Assembly (NCBI GenBank): GCA_963546405.1
Contig: CAUUNL010000027.1
Coordinates: forward strand, 1-23,709
Direction: 5' to 3'
Length of the DNA stretch: 23,709 nucleotides
DNA from: Abiotrophia defectiva_A
GTDB taxonomy: Bacteria; Bacillota; Bacilli; Lactobacillales; Aerococcaceae
This document shows, piece after piece, positions 1 to 7,400 of this stretch. The position numbers were made by a program, and so were the translations under genes. Under the pieces are notes generated by a model, which was given only the letters and a program-made list of their open reading frames with translations, searched no databases and was not told the origin of the DNA. Position 1 is the stretch's first letter. The number at the start of each line of letters is the position of its first letter.

Positions 1-24
1 AGTTATTCTAATAGGTTTATTTTA

Positions 25-1305
25 TTATTTTTCTACCGCAGAATCAACAATTAAGCTCATTGCCTTCTTCATACGGATGTCAGCAGTTAACATATCAGTT
101 GACACAAATTGTTTCACTTGGTCAGCAGACATGTTGTATTGAGAAGCCAAGTCAGCAACTTCAGCGTCGATTTCAGCATCCGTTACTTGAATGTCTTCAG
201 CCTTGACAATCGCTTCTAATACTAAGTTAGTCTTTGTACGTAATTCAGCTTCTTCAGCGAATTGAGCACGTAAGCCTTCAGCGTTAGTCCCAGTGATTTG
301 GAAGTATAAGTCTTCGTTAATCCCTTGACGTTTCAAGTTGTTGGTGAAGTGAGATACTTGACGGTTGATTTCGTCTTCTACCATTACTTCTGGTAATTCA
401 ACGATTTCAGCGTTCTTAACTGCTTGACGTAAAGCTAAGTCTTCGACAACTTCCTTAGCAGCAACCTTTTTAGACTCTTCTAATTGAACACGGATTTTGT
501 TTTCTAATTCCGCTAAGCTTTCAACTTCGGAATCCACGTCTTTAGCGAATTCGTCATCTAATTCAGGTAATTCTTTGGCTTTTACTTCGTGAACGGTCAC
601 TTTGAAGACAGCGTCTTGACCTTTGAGGTTTTCTGCATGGTAAGCTTCTGGGAAGGTTACTTTTACTTCCACTTGGTCGCCTGCTTTAGTCCCTACTAAT
701 TGGTCTTCAAAGCCTGGGATGAAGCTGTTAGAACCGAGTTCTAATGAGTGGTTTTCACCCTTACCGCCTTCAAATGCTTGGTCACCCAAGAAACCTTCGA
801 AGTCGATAACCACTGTGTCGCCTAATTCAGCTGCGCCTTCTTTAACAACGAGTTCAGCCAAACCTAAACGACGAGATTCTAATTCGTCTTTAACATCTTG
901 ATCAGACACTTGACGGTCTTGTGCTTCTACTTCTAAGCCCTTGTAGTCGCCTAATTTAACTTCTGGTTTTAAAACAACTTCCGCTTTTAATACCCAAGGT
1001 TGACCTGCTTCGAGTTTTTCGATGTCAATCTTTGGTTCAGTTACCACTTCTAATTCAGCCTCTTGGATGGCTTTAGATAAATGAACTGGTAAGAGCGCGT
1101 TTAAAGCATCTTCGTAAAGTGCTGCTTCCCCATATACATTGTTGAAGATTTGACGTGGCACTTTCCCCTTACGGAAGCCAGGTACTGACAAACGTTTTTG
1201 TACCTTCTTGAATGCTGTGTCTAAAGCTTTCTTCACATCTTCTACTGGAATTTCAAAGGTTAATACCCCTGTATTTGTTGCTTGTTTTTCGAATTTCGCT
1301 ACCAT
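25..1305 (-). CDS. tig: Trigger factor, ribosome-associated chaperone and peptidyl-prolyl isomerase
   Basis: Trigger factor docks on the ribosome exit tunnel and shelters nascent chains in the cytoplasm. From the chosen start the protein has 426 residues, the normal size. Residues 1-110 are the ribosome-binding domain with the signature GFRKGKVPR at 43-51. An FKBP-type isomerase domain lies at about 160-245 (LGDTVVIDFEGFLGD, then FIPGFEDQLVG), followed by a helical chaperone domain rich in Glu and Lys to the C-terminus. The open frame extends 14 codons further upstream, but the ATG at 1305 has a strong GGAGGAAA site five bases before it and gives the usual MVAKFEK-like beginning, so I start there. 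It stands alone behind its own promoter and runs off toward the left edge of the window. Identity is certain. Confidence 0.97.
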   Translation of the reverse strand: MVAKFEKQATNTGVLTFEIPVEDVKKALDTAFKKVQKRLSVPGFRKGKVPRQIFNNVYGEAALYEDALNALLPVHLSKAIQEAELEVVTEPKIDIEKLEAGQPWVLKAEVVLKPEVKLGDYKGLEVEAQDRQVSDQDVKDELESRRLGLAELVVKEGAAELGDTVVIDFEGFLGDQAFEGGKGENHSLELGSNSFIPGFEDQLVGTKAGDQVEVKVTFPEAYHAENLKGQDAVFKVTVHEVKAKELPELDDEFAKDVDSEVESLAELENKIRVQLEESKKVAAKEVVEDLALRQAVKNAEIVELPEVMVEDEINRQVSHFTNNLKRQGINEDLYFQITGTNAEGLRAQFAEEAELRTKTNLVLEAIVKAEDIQVTDAEIDAEVADLASQYNMSADQVKQFVSTDMLTADIRMKKAMSLIVDSAVEK

Positions 1306-1348
1306 GTAACTTTCCTCCATAGCTTCTTGTTTATTTACACACTCCACA

Positions 1349-1377
1349 ATTTTAACTGAAAGCGTCCAATTTGTAAA
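1349..1377 (-). promoter_or_regulatory. Promoter of tig
   Basis: On the minus strand, TTTACA (1372-1377) is followed after exactly 17 bases by TAAAAT (1349-1354), about 40 bases before the tig start. This is a good vegetative sigma-A promoter by spacing and match. It lies in the 144-base gap after msrAB, where I see no clear intrinsic terminator, so some read-through from the upstream operon is possible. Confidence 0.7.
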
Positions 1378-1449
1378 CAGATTTCCCCTATTTTTACTGA
1401 CTTTTCCTCAGATTTGACTCAACTAAGTGGGACTACCTATTTTCTCTAC

Positions 1450-2571
1450 CTATTCCACGTAAGGAAGTAAGTAGCCATAGCCCTTGCTTTCCATCTGGTC
1501 CTTAGGGATAAAGGTAATGGAAGCTGAGTTAATGCAATAGCGCAGGCCACCCTTGTCCTTAGGCCCATCATCAAAGACATGTCCTAAATGAGAGTTACCA
1601 GAACGTGACCGGACTTCAATTCGCCTCATGTTAAAGCTAGTGTCTTCCTTATAGCGGGCTACATCCGCTGAGATTGGCTTGGTAAAGCTTGGCCAGCCAC
1701 AACCCGAATCATACTTATCCTTAGAGGAAAAGAGTGGCTCCCCAGTGGCGACATCCACATAGATACCTGGCTCCTTATTATCCCAATATTGATTGGAAAA
1801 GGCCTGCTCGGTGTTATTTTCCTGAGTCACCGCGTATTGGGCAGGGCTTAATTTTTCCTTCAGTTCTTGATCACTTGGTTTGGGATAGAGACTGACATCA
1901 ATCAAGGGATCCTGTGCCTTCTTGAGATCGATGTGGCAGTACCCGTTAGGATGTTTGGTTAGATAGTCCTGATGTTCTTCTTCAGCCTTAACATAGTTAT
2001 TAAGGGGCTCCAATTCCACCTTGAGTTCTTGGCCTAATTCATCTGCCTTTTCCTTCATGACTACCTGAGCGACGGCCTTATCCTCTTGGCTCTCATAGTA
2101 AATACCAGTCCGATATTGTCGGCCCTCATCATTACCTTGCTTATTAAGGGAGAGCGGATCTACAACCCGGAAGTAATAGAGTAAGAGTTGACGCACATCT
2201 AGTTTACTGGCATCATAGGTGATTTTAACCGTTTCGGCGTGGTCAGTCTGACCGATTAAGGTGTAGTTGGTGATGTCTGACGTCCCATTGGCATAGCCAG
2301 ATTCCACATCTAGCACCCCGTCAATTTGTTCAAAATAAGCCTCTAGGCCCCAAAAACAGCCACCTGCTAGATAGAGAGTCTTGAGATTCTCAGCTTTGAC
2401 TTCTTCCTTGCTTGAACTACTAGAAGAACTAGTCGAATTTGCTGCAAGGGCGGCTTCTACCCGGCTTTCGATATTTTGGGCAGTCAGACCAGAATGAGAG
2501 GTCCGCCACCAAACAAGCGTAATTACCCCTAGAACCGCAATTAAGCCGGTTAATAAATAACGTTTATCCAT
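1450..2571 (-). CDS. msrAB: Membrane-anchored fused methionine sulfoxide reductase MsrA-MsrB
   Basis: A bifunctional enzyme that reduces both the S and R epimers of methionine sulfoxide in oxidised proteins. Residues 5-22 form an N-terminal membrane anchor, followed by a Ser-rich linker (46-54), so the catalytic part should sit outside the membrane. The MsrA domain carries the catalytic motif GGCFWG (Cys72) and a Cys at 212 in GYCHIDL that can act as resolving residue. The MsrB domain has SGCGWPSF (Cys291) and RYCINSAS, with catalytic Cys346; the CxxC zinc pairs found in many stand-alone MsrBs are absent. It is the third gene after ccdA and the thioredoxin-fold lipoprotein, 35 bases downstream, with site AAGAAGGAAA. 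This matches the pneumococcal CcdA1-Etrx1-MsrAB2 arrangement. Fusion order A-B and the anchor make the call secure. Confidence 0.95.
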   Translation of the reverse strand: MDKRYLLTGLIAVLGVITLVWWRTSHSGLTAQNIESRVEAALAANSTSSSSSSSKEEVKAENLKTLYLAGGCFWGLEAYFEQIDGVLDVESGYANGTSDITNYTLIGQTDHAETVKITYDASKLDVRQLLLYYFRVVDPLSLNKQGNDEGRQYRTGIYYESQEDKAVAQVVMKEKADELGQELKVELEPLNNYVKAEEEHQDYLTKHPNGYCHIDLKKAQDPLIDVSLYPKPSDQELKEKLSPAQYAVTQENNTEQAFSNQYWDNKEPGIYVDVATGEPLFSSKDKYDSGCGWPSFTKPISADVARYKEDTSFNMRRIEVRSRSGNSHLGHVFDDGPKDKGGLRYCINSASITFIPKDQMESKGYGYLLPYVE

Positions 2572-2606
2572 TATAGTTTCCTTCTTTCAGATTTTAAAAA
2601 CCTTCC

Positions 2607-3188
2607 TTAGTCCATGCTAGCCAATTGATCTAAGACACTTTGCCGATCCATATGACCTAGTTGGACCTTGACTAGTTCCCCCTTGGAATTGATAAAGGCC
2701 GAAGTGGGATAGGCAACGACCCCTAATTGCTTCATAAAATCACCCGACTGATCCACTAGGACCGGCAGATGCGTGTAATCTAGACCGGAGAACCACTTGG
2801 TAAAATCAGCCAGCGGCTTTTCATTTCGAATTTCAGGTGCCACCATGGATAAGACCACCACCTCATTTCCTTGATTGCTTTCATCAGCTAAGGCATCGAC
2901 ATCCTTGAGGCCTGCTAGGCAGATAGAGCACCAGGAGGCCCAGAATTTAATGTAGACTTTCTTGCCTCGCAAATCTTCTAACTTATAAGTTTTACCATGA
3001 ATATCTTGAAAGGTCCCGCTTAAGCTTTGCCCTGCTTCTTGCTTTTGGGAAGACGTGTTTGTTTGTGTGGCGCCAGCTGCTTGCTTGGCATTACTCGCCT
3101 CCTGATGAGGTTGGCAGGCCGCTAGACAGCCTGAACTTAAGCTTACAAGTCCTAGGACTTGCCAAAATTTACGTGTAAAATGTGACAT
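2607..3188 (-). CDS. TlpA/Etrx-like thioredoxin-fold lipoprotein
   Basis: A surface thiol-disulfide reductase expected to pass electrons from CcdA to MsrAB. The signal peptide ends in LSSGCLAAC; Cys25 in LAAC is the best lipidation site, though Cys21 is also possible. After a Gln/Ala/Ser-rich spacer (26-55) comes a TlpA/AhpC-TSA-type domain with FWASWCSIC (Cys87 and Cys90 as the redox pair) and the cis-proline loop AYPTSAF (Pro161). The total of 193 residues fits TlpA/ResA-type lipoproteins. It begins 18 bases after ccdA, with the site AAAAAGAGG eight bases before ATG. The position between ccdA and msrAB matches the pneumococcal extracellular thioredoxin Etrx1, so the partner is inferred from context. 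The redox role is secure; the exact client is inference. Confidence 0.9.
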   Translation of the reverse strand: MSHFTRKFWQVLGLVSLSSGCLAACQPHQEASNAKQAAGATQTNTSSQKQEAGQSLSGTFQDIHGKTYKLEDLRGKKVYIKFWASWCSICLAGLKDVDALADESNQGNEVVVLSMVAPEIRNEKPLADFTKWFSGLDYTHLPVLVDQSGDFMKQLGVVAYPTSAFINSKGELVKVQLGHMDRQSVLDQLASMD

Positions 3189-3206
3189 CTTGTTTGCCTC
3201 TTTTTC

Positions 3207-3884
3207 CTAGATTTTGTTGAACATAACCAGAATACCAACCAATATGATGAGGACAGCCCCCACCCGTTTAATCAGCATCATGTGTTGTTTGGCCACATTA
3301 AGCCATTTGACGAGAGATGATGATACCACTGCCAATAGTAAGAAAGGCACAGACAGCCCCAAAGCATAGACGAAGAGCAAGCTGCCACCGTACCAAGCAC
3401 TGGCTCCTGTTGTGGTCACTAAGGCCAAGACAGAACTCAAGACTGGCCCGACACAAGGCGTCCAACCAAAGCTAAAGCTTAGTCCCAAGAGAAAGCTCCG
3501 CGTTAATTCCCCAGCATTTTTAGCCTCCATTTGGACGGTCTTTTGGCGACTAAGCCATGGAATCTCCACTAATTCAAGCTGATAAATCCCCATCAGCACG
3601 ATAATGCCCCCTAGCACATAGCGGGTATAGTGACCATAGACGATTTGTCCCAAGAGACTGGCCGCAAAGCCTAACATGAAGAAAATCAGCGAAATACCTG
3701 ACATGAAAGCCAAAACCTTCAAAACTGGCAAGAGATAAAAACTATAGTTACCAATTTTTACCTTCTTGTCCCCAGTCTCCCCCATAAAGGTTCCCATATA
3801 CAAAGGAAACAATGGCAAGACACATGGGGATAAAAAGGAAAGTATTCCCGCCCCAAAGACTGTTAAATAATACGATATCGACAT
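3207..3884 (-). CDS. ccdA: CcdA/DsbD-type transmembrane thiol-disulfide electron carrier
   Basis: A six-helix membrane protein that takes electrons from cytoplasmic thioredoxin and delivers them across the membrane to extracytoplasmic thioredoxin-fold proteins. Of its 225 residues most are hydrophobic. The two redox cysteines sit in the expected pseudo-symmetric Pro-Cys motifs: LSPCVLPLFPLY (Cys21) and GWTPCVGPVL (Cys144). A hydrophilic loop of about 20 residues (107-128) separates the two halves. The ATG at 3884 is preceded by a strong AGGAGGGA site. It is the first gene of the ccdA-lipoprotein-msrAB operon and is divergent from recU. In other bacteria this family also serves cytochrome c maturation, but no cytochrome genes are nearby and the downstream msrAB points to methionine sulfoxide repair. 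Confidence 0.93.
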   Translation of the reverse strand: MSISYYLTVFGAGILSFLSPCVLPLFPLYMGTFMGETGDKKVKIGNYSFYLLPVLKVLAFMSGISLIFFMLGFAASLLGQIVYGHYTRYVLGGIIVLMGIYQLELVEIPWLSRQKTVQMEAKNAGELTRSFLLGLSFSFGWTPCVGPVLSSVLALVTTTGASAWYGGSLLFVYALGLSVPFLLLAVVSSSLVKWLNVAKQHMMLIKRVGAVLIILVGILVMFNKI

Positions 3885-3914
3885 AAAATCCCTCCTGCGA
3901 ATAATTACATACCT

Positions 3915-3943
3915 ATTATAAGTCCTAATTGCTAGATTATCAT
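3915..3943 (-). promoter_or_regulatory. Promoter of the ccdA-lipoprotein-msrAB operon
   Basis: A perfect TATAAT (3915-3920) on the minus strand is preceded by 17 bases and ATGATA (3938-3943), four of six matches to TTGACA. The -10 lies about 30 bases before the ccdA start, leaving room for the AGGAGG site at 3891-3896. No regulator site can be named with certainty. A small palindrome, AAATAG-TGC-CTATTT at 3975-3989, lies upstream of the -35 and might serve either divergent unit. Confidence 0.65.
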
Positions 3944-4055
3944 TTATTTTGATTGGGAAAAGCTATTTGCTTAAAAATAGTGCCTATTTATGAACTTTTT
4001 GTGTAATTTACGGGCACTTATAGCGAAATACTAGGCGGGAGGGGCTTGCTTCTAG

Positions 4056-4061
4056 TATAAT
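4056..4061 (+). promoter_or_regulatory. Possible -10 element for recU-pbp1A
   Basis: TATAAT occurs 20 bases before the recU ATG at 4082. No convincing -35 lies 16-18 bases upstream; the region there is GC-rich (GGCGGGAGGGG). Transcription would start almost at the ribosome binding site AAGGAG (4068-4073). This is a weak candidate only; the true promoter may be further upstream. Confidence 0.3.
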
Positions 4062-4081
4062 AAGGTGAAGGAGTGAGTGGA

Positions 4082-4723
4082 ATGGTTAAATATCCAGCTG
4101 GTTCAGCCCGGCATAGAGCCATTAATAAACCGGCAGGGCCAAGCATAGAGCCACCTAAAGCTGGGACTATGCAAAATCTCAAGGCATCCAAAAAGTCTAC
4201 TCAGTACGGTAGCCGTGGCATGTCCTTAGAAGATCGTATTAATCAATCCAACCAATACTACCTCAGTCACAACCTGGCGGTGATCCACAAGAAACCGACA
4301 CCGATTCAAGTCGTCAAGGTGGATTTTCCGCGTCGTAGCGCTGCCCGGATTACCGAGGCCTACTATCGCCAAGCCTCGACAACAGACTACAACGGCCTCT
4401 ATTTAGGTCGCTATCTGGATTTTGAAGCTAAGGAAACGACTAATAAAACTAGTTTCCCATTGGCCAACTTACCAGACCACCAGATTGAGCACATGCGACA
4501 ATGCCACCAACAAGGCGGTATCGTCTTTCTCTTAATTAGCTTCAAAGTGCATGAAAAGGTCTATTTACTTCCCTTCCCTGCCCTCGATCAGTGGTTGGAA
4601 AGTCAGAAGCGCAAGAGCTTGCCCCTCACTTACCTGGAAAGCCATGGCTACCTCTGCCAACAAGGGGTCTTTCCTATGATTGATTATTTAGCAGCTGTGG
4701 ACCTCTGGCTCCAAGCTCATTAG
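4082..4723 (+). CDS. recU: Holliday junction resolvase RecU
   Basis: RecU cuts four-way DNA junctions during recombinational repair and chromosome segregation in Firmicutes. The 213-residue protein has the family hallmarks: a variable basic N-terminal tail (1-40), RGMSLEDRINQSNQYYL (45-61), AVIHKKPTPIQVV, and the nuclease core TTDYNGLYLGRYLDFEAKET with acidic residues Asp102, Asp113 and Glu115 and Lys117. KTSFPLANLPDHQIEHM follows. A GTG at 4073 is in frame, but it overlaps the AAGGAG ribosome binding site at 4068-4073, which is correctly spaced for the ATG at 4082; hence my start. The penicillin-binding protein gene follows 24 bases after the stop, the classic recU-ponA operon of Firmicutes that links DNA repair or segregation to wall synthesis. 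Identity is certain. Confidence 0.96.
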   Translation: MVKYPAGSARHRAINKPAGPSIEPPKAGTMQNLKASKKSTQYGSRGMSLEDRINQSNQYYLSHNLAVIHKKPTPIQVVKVDFPRRSAARITEAYYRQASTTDYNGLYLGRYLDFEAKETTNKTSFPLANLPDHQIEHMRQCHQQGGIVFLLISFKVHEKVYLLPFPALDQWLESQKRKSLPLTYLESHGYLCQQGVFPMIDYLAAVDLWLQAH

Positions 4724-4747
4724 TTTGACAAGAAAGGAGGGATTGAC

Positions 4748-7345
4748 TTGGTAACTGGAAGTCGTCTCGAACGCAAGAAATATCAAGCCTCCCAACAAGA
4801 ATCTACGCCTCTTGATTCGTCTGAGAATCAAGGCCGACAAAAGAAGAAAGGTAAAAAAGCTGGCAAGAAACCCCTTTGGCGCCGTATCCTCAAATACTGC
4901 CTGATTGCCTTCTTCAGTCTCTTTATCCTGGCAGTTGCCTCAGGGGCCGCCATCTTTATCTACTACTCATCTTCTGCCCCACAAATTACGGAAGCAGATT
5001 TGGTCGGTCAGATGCCAAGTAAAATCTATGACCAAAAAGGCAATCTAATTAAAGAATTAGGTAATCAGAGTCGTGACCTCATGCAGGCCAATGAGATTCC
5101 TGATAACCTCAAAAATGCGGTCATTGCCATTGAAGACGGTCGCTTCTACAAGCACAACGGGATTGATCCCATTCGGATTGCAGGTGCCTTTGTCCGTAAT
5201 ATTCGCAGAGGTCGAATTTCCGAAGGTGGCTCGACCATTACCCAGCAATTAGTCAAGAACTCGGTCTTCTCAACTGACTTTAAGGACCAGACTTTGAAAC
5301 GTAAGGTCCAGGAAGCCTGGTTAGCCATGCAACTTGAACGCGAGTATACCAAGGACCAAATTTTGACCTTCTATCTCAATAAGCTCTTCTATTCTAATAA
5401 TACCTACGGCGCTAAGACTGCTGCCCGCCTCTTCTTCGGCAAAGAACTTAGTCAGTTAACCGTTGGTGAAGCGGCCCTCTTAGCAGGGATTCCACAAGCC
5501 CCATCCTCTTACGACCCCTATTCTTTCCCAGAAGCTGCCCAAGAGCGTCGCGATATCGTCCTGAGCGTCATGCTACGTCGCAAATTGATTAGTCAAGCCC
5601 AATACGACGAGGCTGTCGCCCAATCCGTCAGCTCCATGCTCAAACCATTGGATCAAAACACCATGGATAACACTGATATGGTCTTAGATTCTTATTTGGA
5701 TGTGGTCGCCAAGGAAGTCAAGGATAAGATGAATCTGGATATCTTCACCGATGGTGTGGAAGTCTATACTAACCTCAACTGGGATGCCCAAAAACAAGCC
5801 TATGACTTGGTTAACAATGATGCTTCCCTCTTCCCAAATGATAAGATGCAGACGGCTATTTCCATTGTGGATGTTACCAACGGCCAGCTCCAAGCAGTTA
5901 TTGGTGGTCGTAAGCAAAACGTCTATCTAGGTCTCAACCGGGCCAATACTCTAAACCGCAGTATCGGCTCAACCATGAAGCCACTGGCTGACTATGGGCC
6001 TGCCTTCGAGTACCTCAACTACTCGACCGGGACCACCGTGGTCGATGAGCCTTATACCTATAAAAATGGTGGCGAGCTCAAAAATTTTGACTTTGAATAT
6101 AAGGGTAAGATGACCCTGCGTGAGGCCTTAGCCGGTTCGCGCAATATCCCAGCCCTCAAGATGTTACATGCGGTGGGTATGGACAATGCCTATGCCTTCC
6201 TGCAAAAACTCAACATTAACATTAGCAATAATGACAAGAAAGAGTTAGTGGAAGCCAATGCTATTGGTGGGGAAGTCTCCCCTATCCAGCTCTCAGCTGC
6301 CTACGCGGCGATTGCCAACTATGGTGAATACCATGCCCCTTATGCAGTACGTCGTGTTGTAACCTCTGCTGGAACTGTGCGTGACTTCGATTCTCCTGGC
6401 TCTCGTGCCATGAAGGATTCTACCGCCTATATGCTGACCGATATCCTTAAAGGGGTTCCTGGCGAATTCGCCGCGGCTGCCAAGCTAAACGGCATCCCTA
6501 ATGCAGGTAAGACCGGGACAACCAACTATACAGCTGAACAGCTGAGCCAATTGGGTCTGGATGCTAGCACCTACGCCGCCCCAGATGGCTGGTTTGCTGG
6601 TTTTACTACCAAGTACGCCATGGTCACTTGGGTCGGTTACGATAATCCCTATGAAGCCGGTAATTATCTGACCTTAGAACAAACCCGCCTACCTCAACAA
6701 ATCTACGCCAAACTCATGACCTCGCTTATGGCTAACCAAAGCAAGTCCGACTGGACCATGCCAAACAGCTTAGTCAAGGCTGATATTGAGAAATACACGG
6801 AGCCCTTGCTACTCCCTGGCCCATACACACCACGGGAAATGATTTCCTCCGAACTCTTCATTAAGGGGTCGGAACCTAAGGAACAATCCCTCAACTATGG
6901 CCGCCATATTGCGGCTCCTACCGGATTCGACGCTAACTACAACCAACAAACACGTACCATTCACGCCACATGGGGACCATTAACGGGCTCCGGCACCTTC
7001 GAATTATCCGTCAATGGTACTGTGGTCTACCAAGGAACAGGTACAAGCTTTGACATTCCTGCCCATGAAATTCAGGATTACGTCTTACGCCTGAGAATTG
7101 TGGATGGTAACAGTAGTTCTGATACGCTGGTAATCACAGTGAGTCTCAAGTCCGAGTCTAGCTCTTCAAGTAGCCAACCAAATCCAAATGAGCAAGGAGA
7201 AAATAACCCGCAACCGCCTAACAACCGAGGCAACCAACCTAACCAGCCGGGTCAACCAGGTCAGCCTAACCAACCAGGCCAGAACGGTAACCAGCCAGGT
7301 AACCAAAATCAACCTGGTCAAAACGGTAACACGGGTCAACCTTAA
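4748..7345 (+). CDS. pbp1A: Class A penicillin-binding protein 1A (transglycosylase/transpeptidase)
   Basis: A bifunctional peptidoglycan synthase that polymerises glycan strands and cross-links their peptides outside the membrane. A basic cytoplasmic N-terminus (to about 46) precedes one membrane helix (about 47-73). The GT51 glycosyltransferase domain shows AIEDGRFYKHNGID with catalytic Glu129, and EGGSTITQQLVKN (159-171). The transpeptidase domain has S408-T-M-K411, S464-R-N466 and K588-T-G590. A beta-rich, possibly FN3-like segment (about 722-800) leads to a Ser run and a Gln/Asn/Pro/Gly tail (809-865). The start is TTG: AAAGGAGG at 4733-4740 is seven bases before it and no ATG is nearby. 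It is co-transcribed with recU and closed by a strong terminator. All active-site residues are present. Confidence 0.96.
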   Translation: MVTGSRLERKKYQASQQESTPLDSSENQGRQKKKGKKAGKKPLWRRILKYCLIAFFSLFILAVASGAAIFIYYSSSAPQITEADLVGQMPSKIYDQKGNLIKELGNQSRDLMQANEIPDNLKNAVIAIEDGRFYKHNGIDPIRIAGAFVRNIRRGRISEGGSTITQQLVKNSVFSTDFKDQTLKRKVQEAWLAMQLEREYTKDQILTFYLNKLFYSNNTYGAKTAARLFFGKELSQLTVGEAALLAGIPQAPSSYDPYSFPEAAQERRDIVLSVMLRRKLISQAQYDEAVAQSVSSMLKPLDQNTMDNTDMVLDSYLDVVAKEVKDKMNLDIFTDGVEVYTNLNWDAQKQAYDLVNNDASLFPNDKMQTAISIVDVTNGQLQAVIGGRKQNVYLGLNRANTLNRSIGSTMKPLADYGPAFEYLNYSTGTTVVDEPYTYKNGGELKNFDFEYKGKMTLREALAGSRNIPALKMLHAVGMDNAYAFLQKLNINISNNDKKELVEANAIGGEVSPIQLSAAYAAIANYGEYHAPYAVRRVVTSAGTVRDFDSPGSRAMKDSTAYMLTDILKGVPGEFAAAAKLNGIPNAGKTGTTNYTAEQLSQLGLDASTYAAPDGWFAGFTTKYAMVTWVGYDNPYEAGNYLTLEQTRLPQQIYAKLMTSLMANQSKSDWTMPNSLVKADIEKYTEPLLLPGPYTPREMISSELFIKGSEPKEQSLNYGRHIAAPTGFDANYNQQTRTIHATWGPLTGSGTFELSVNGTVVYQGTGTSFDIPAHEIQDYVLRLRIVDGNSSSDTLVITVSLKSESSSSSSQPNPNEQGENNPQPPNNRGNQPNQPGQPGQPNQPGQNGNQPGNQNQPGQNGNTGQP

Positions 7346-7357
7346 CATCGCTCATAT

Positions 7358-7391
7358 AAATAACCCATCACCTCTTGGTGATGGGTTATTT
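7358..7391. terminator. Bidirectional terminator between pbp1A and the lipoprotein gene
   Basis: A perfect 15-bp stem (7358-7372 with 7377-7391) and a four-base loop TCTT, located 12 bases after the pbp1A stop and 9 bases after the stop of the convergent lipoprotein gene. The plus-strand exit reads TTATTTTCTT. The minus-strand exit reads TTATTTATAT. It probably serves both converging units. Confidence 0.9.
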
Positions 7392-7400
7392 TCTTATGTC

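Noticed and set aside
1..24. AT-rich left edge
   Set aside because: Only 24 bases after the tig stop; too short to identify a terminator or another gene.
1357..1370. cre-like half site TGAAAGCG in the tig promoter spacer
   Set aside because: Only the left half fits the cre consensus; the right half misses all fixed bases.
1381..1449. Search for an intrinsic terminator after msrAB
   Set aside because: No stem followed by T's could be found; the operon may end by another means or read into tig.
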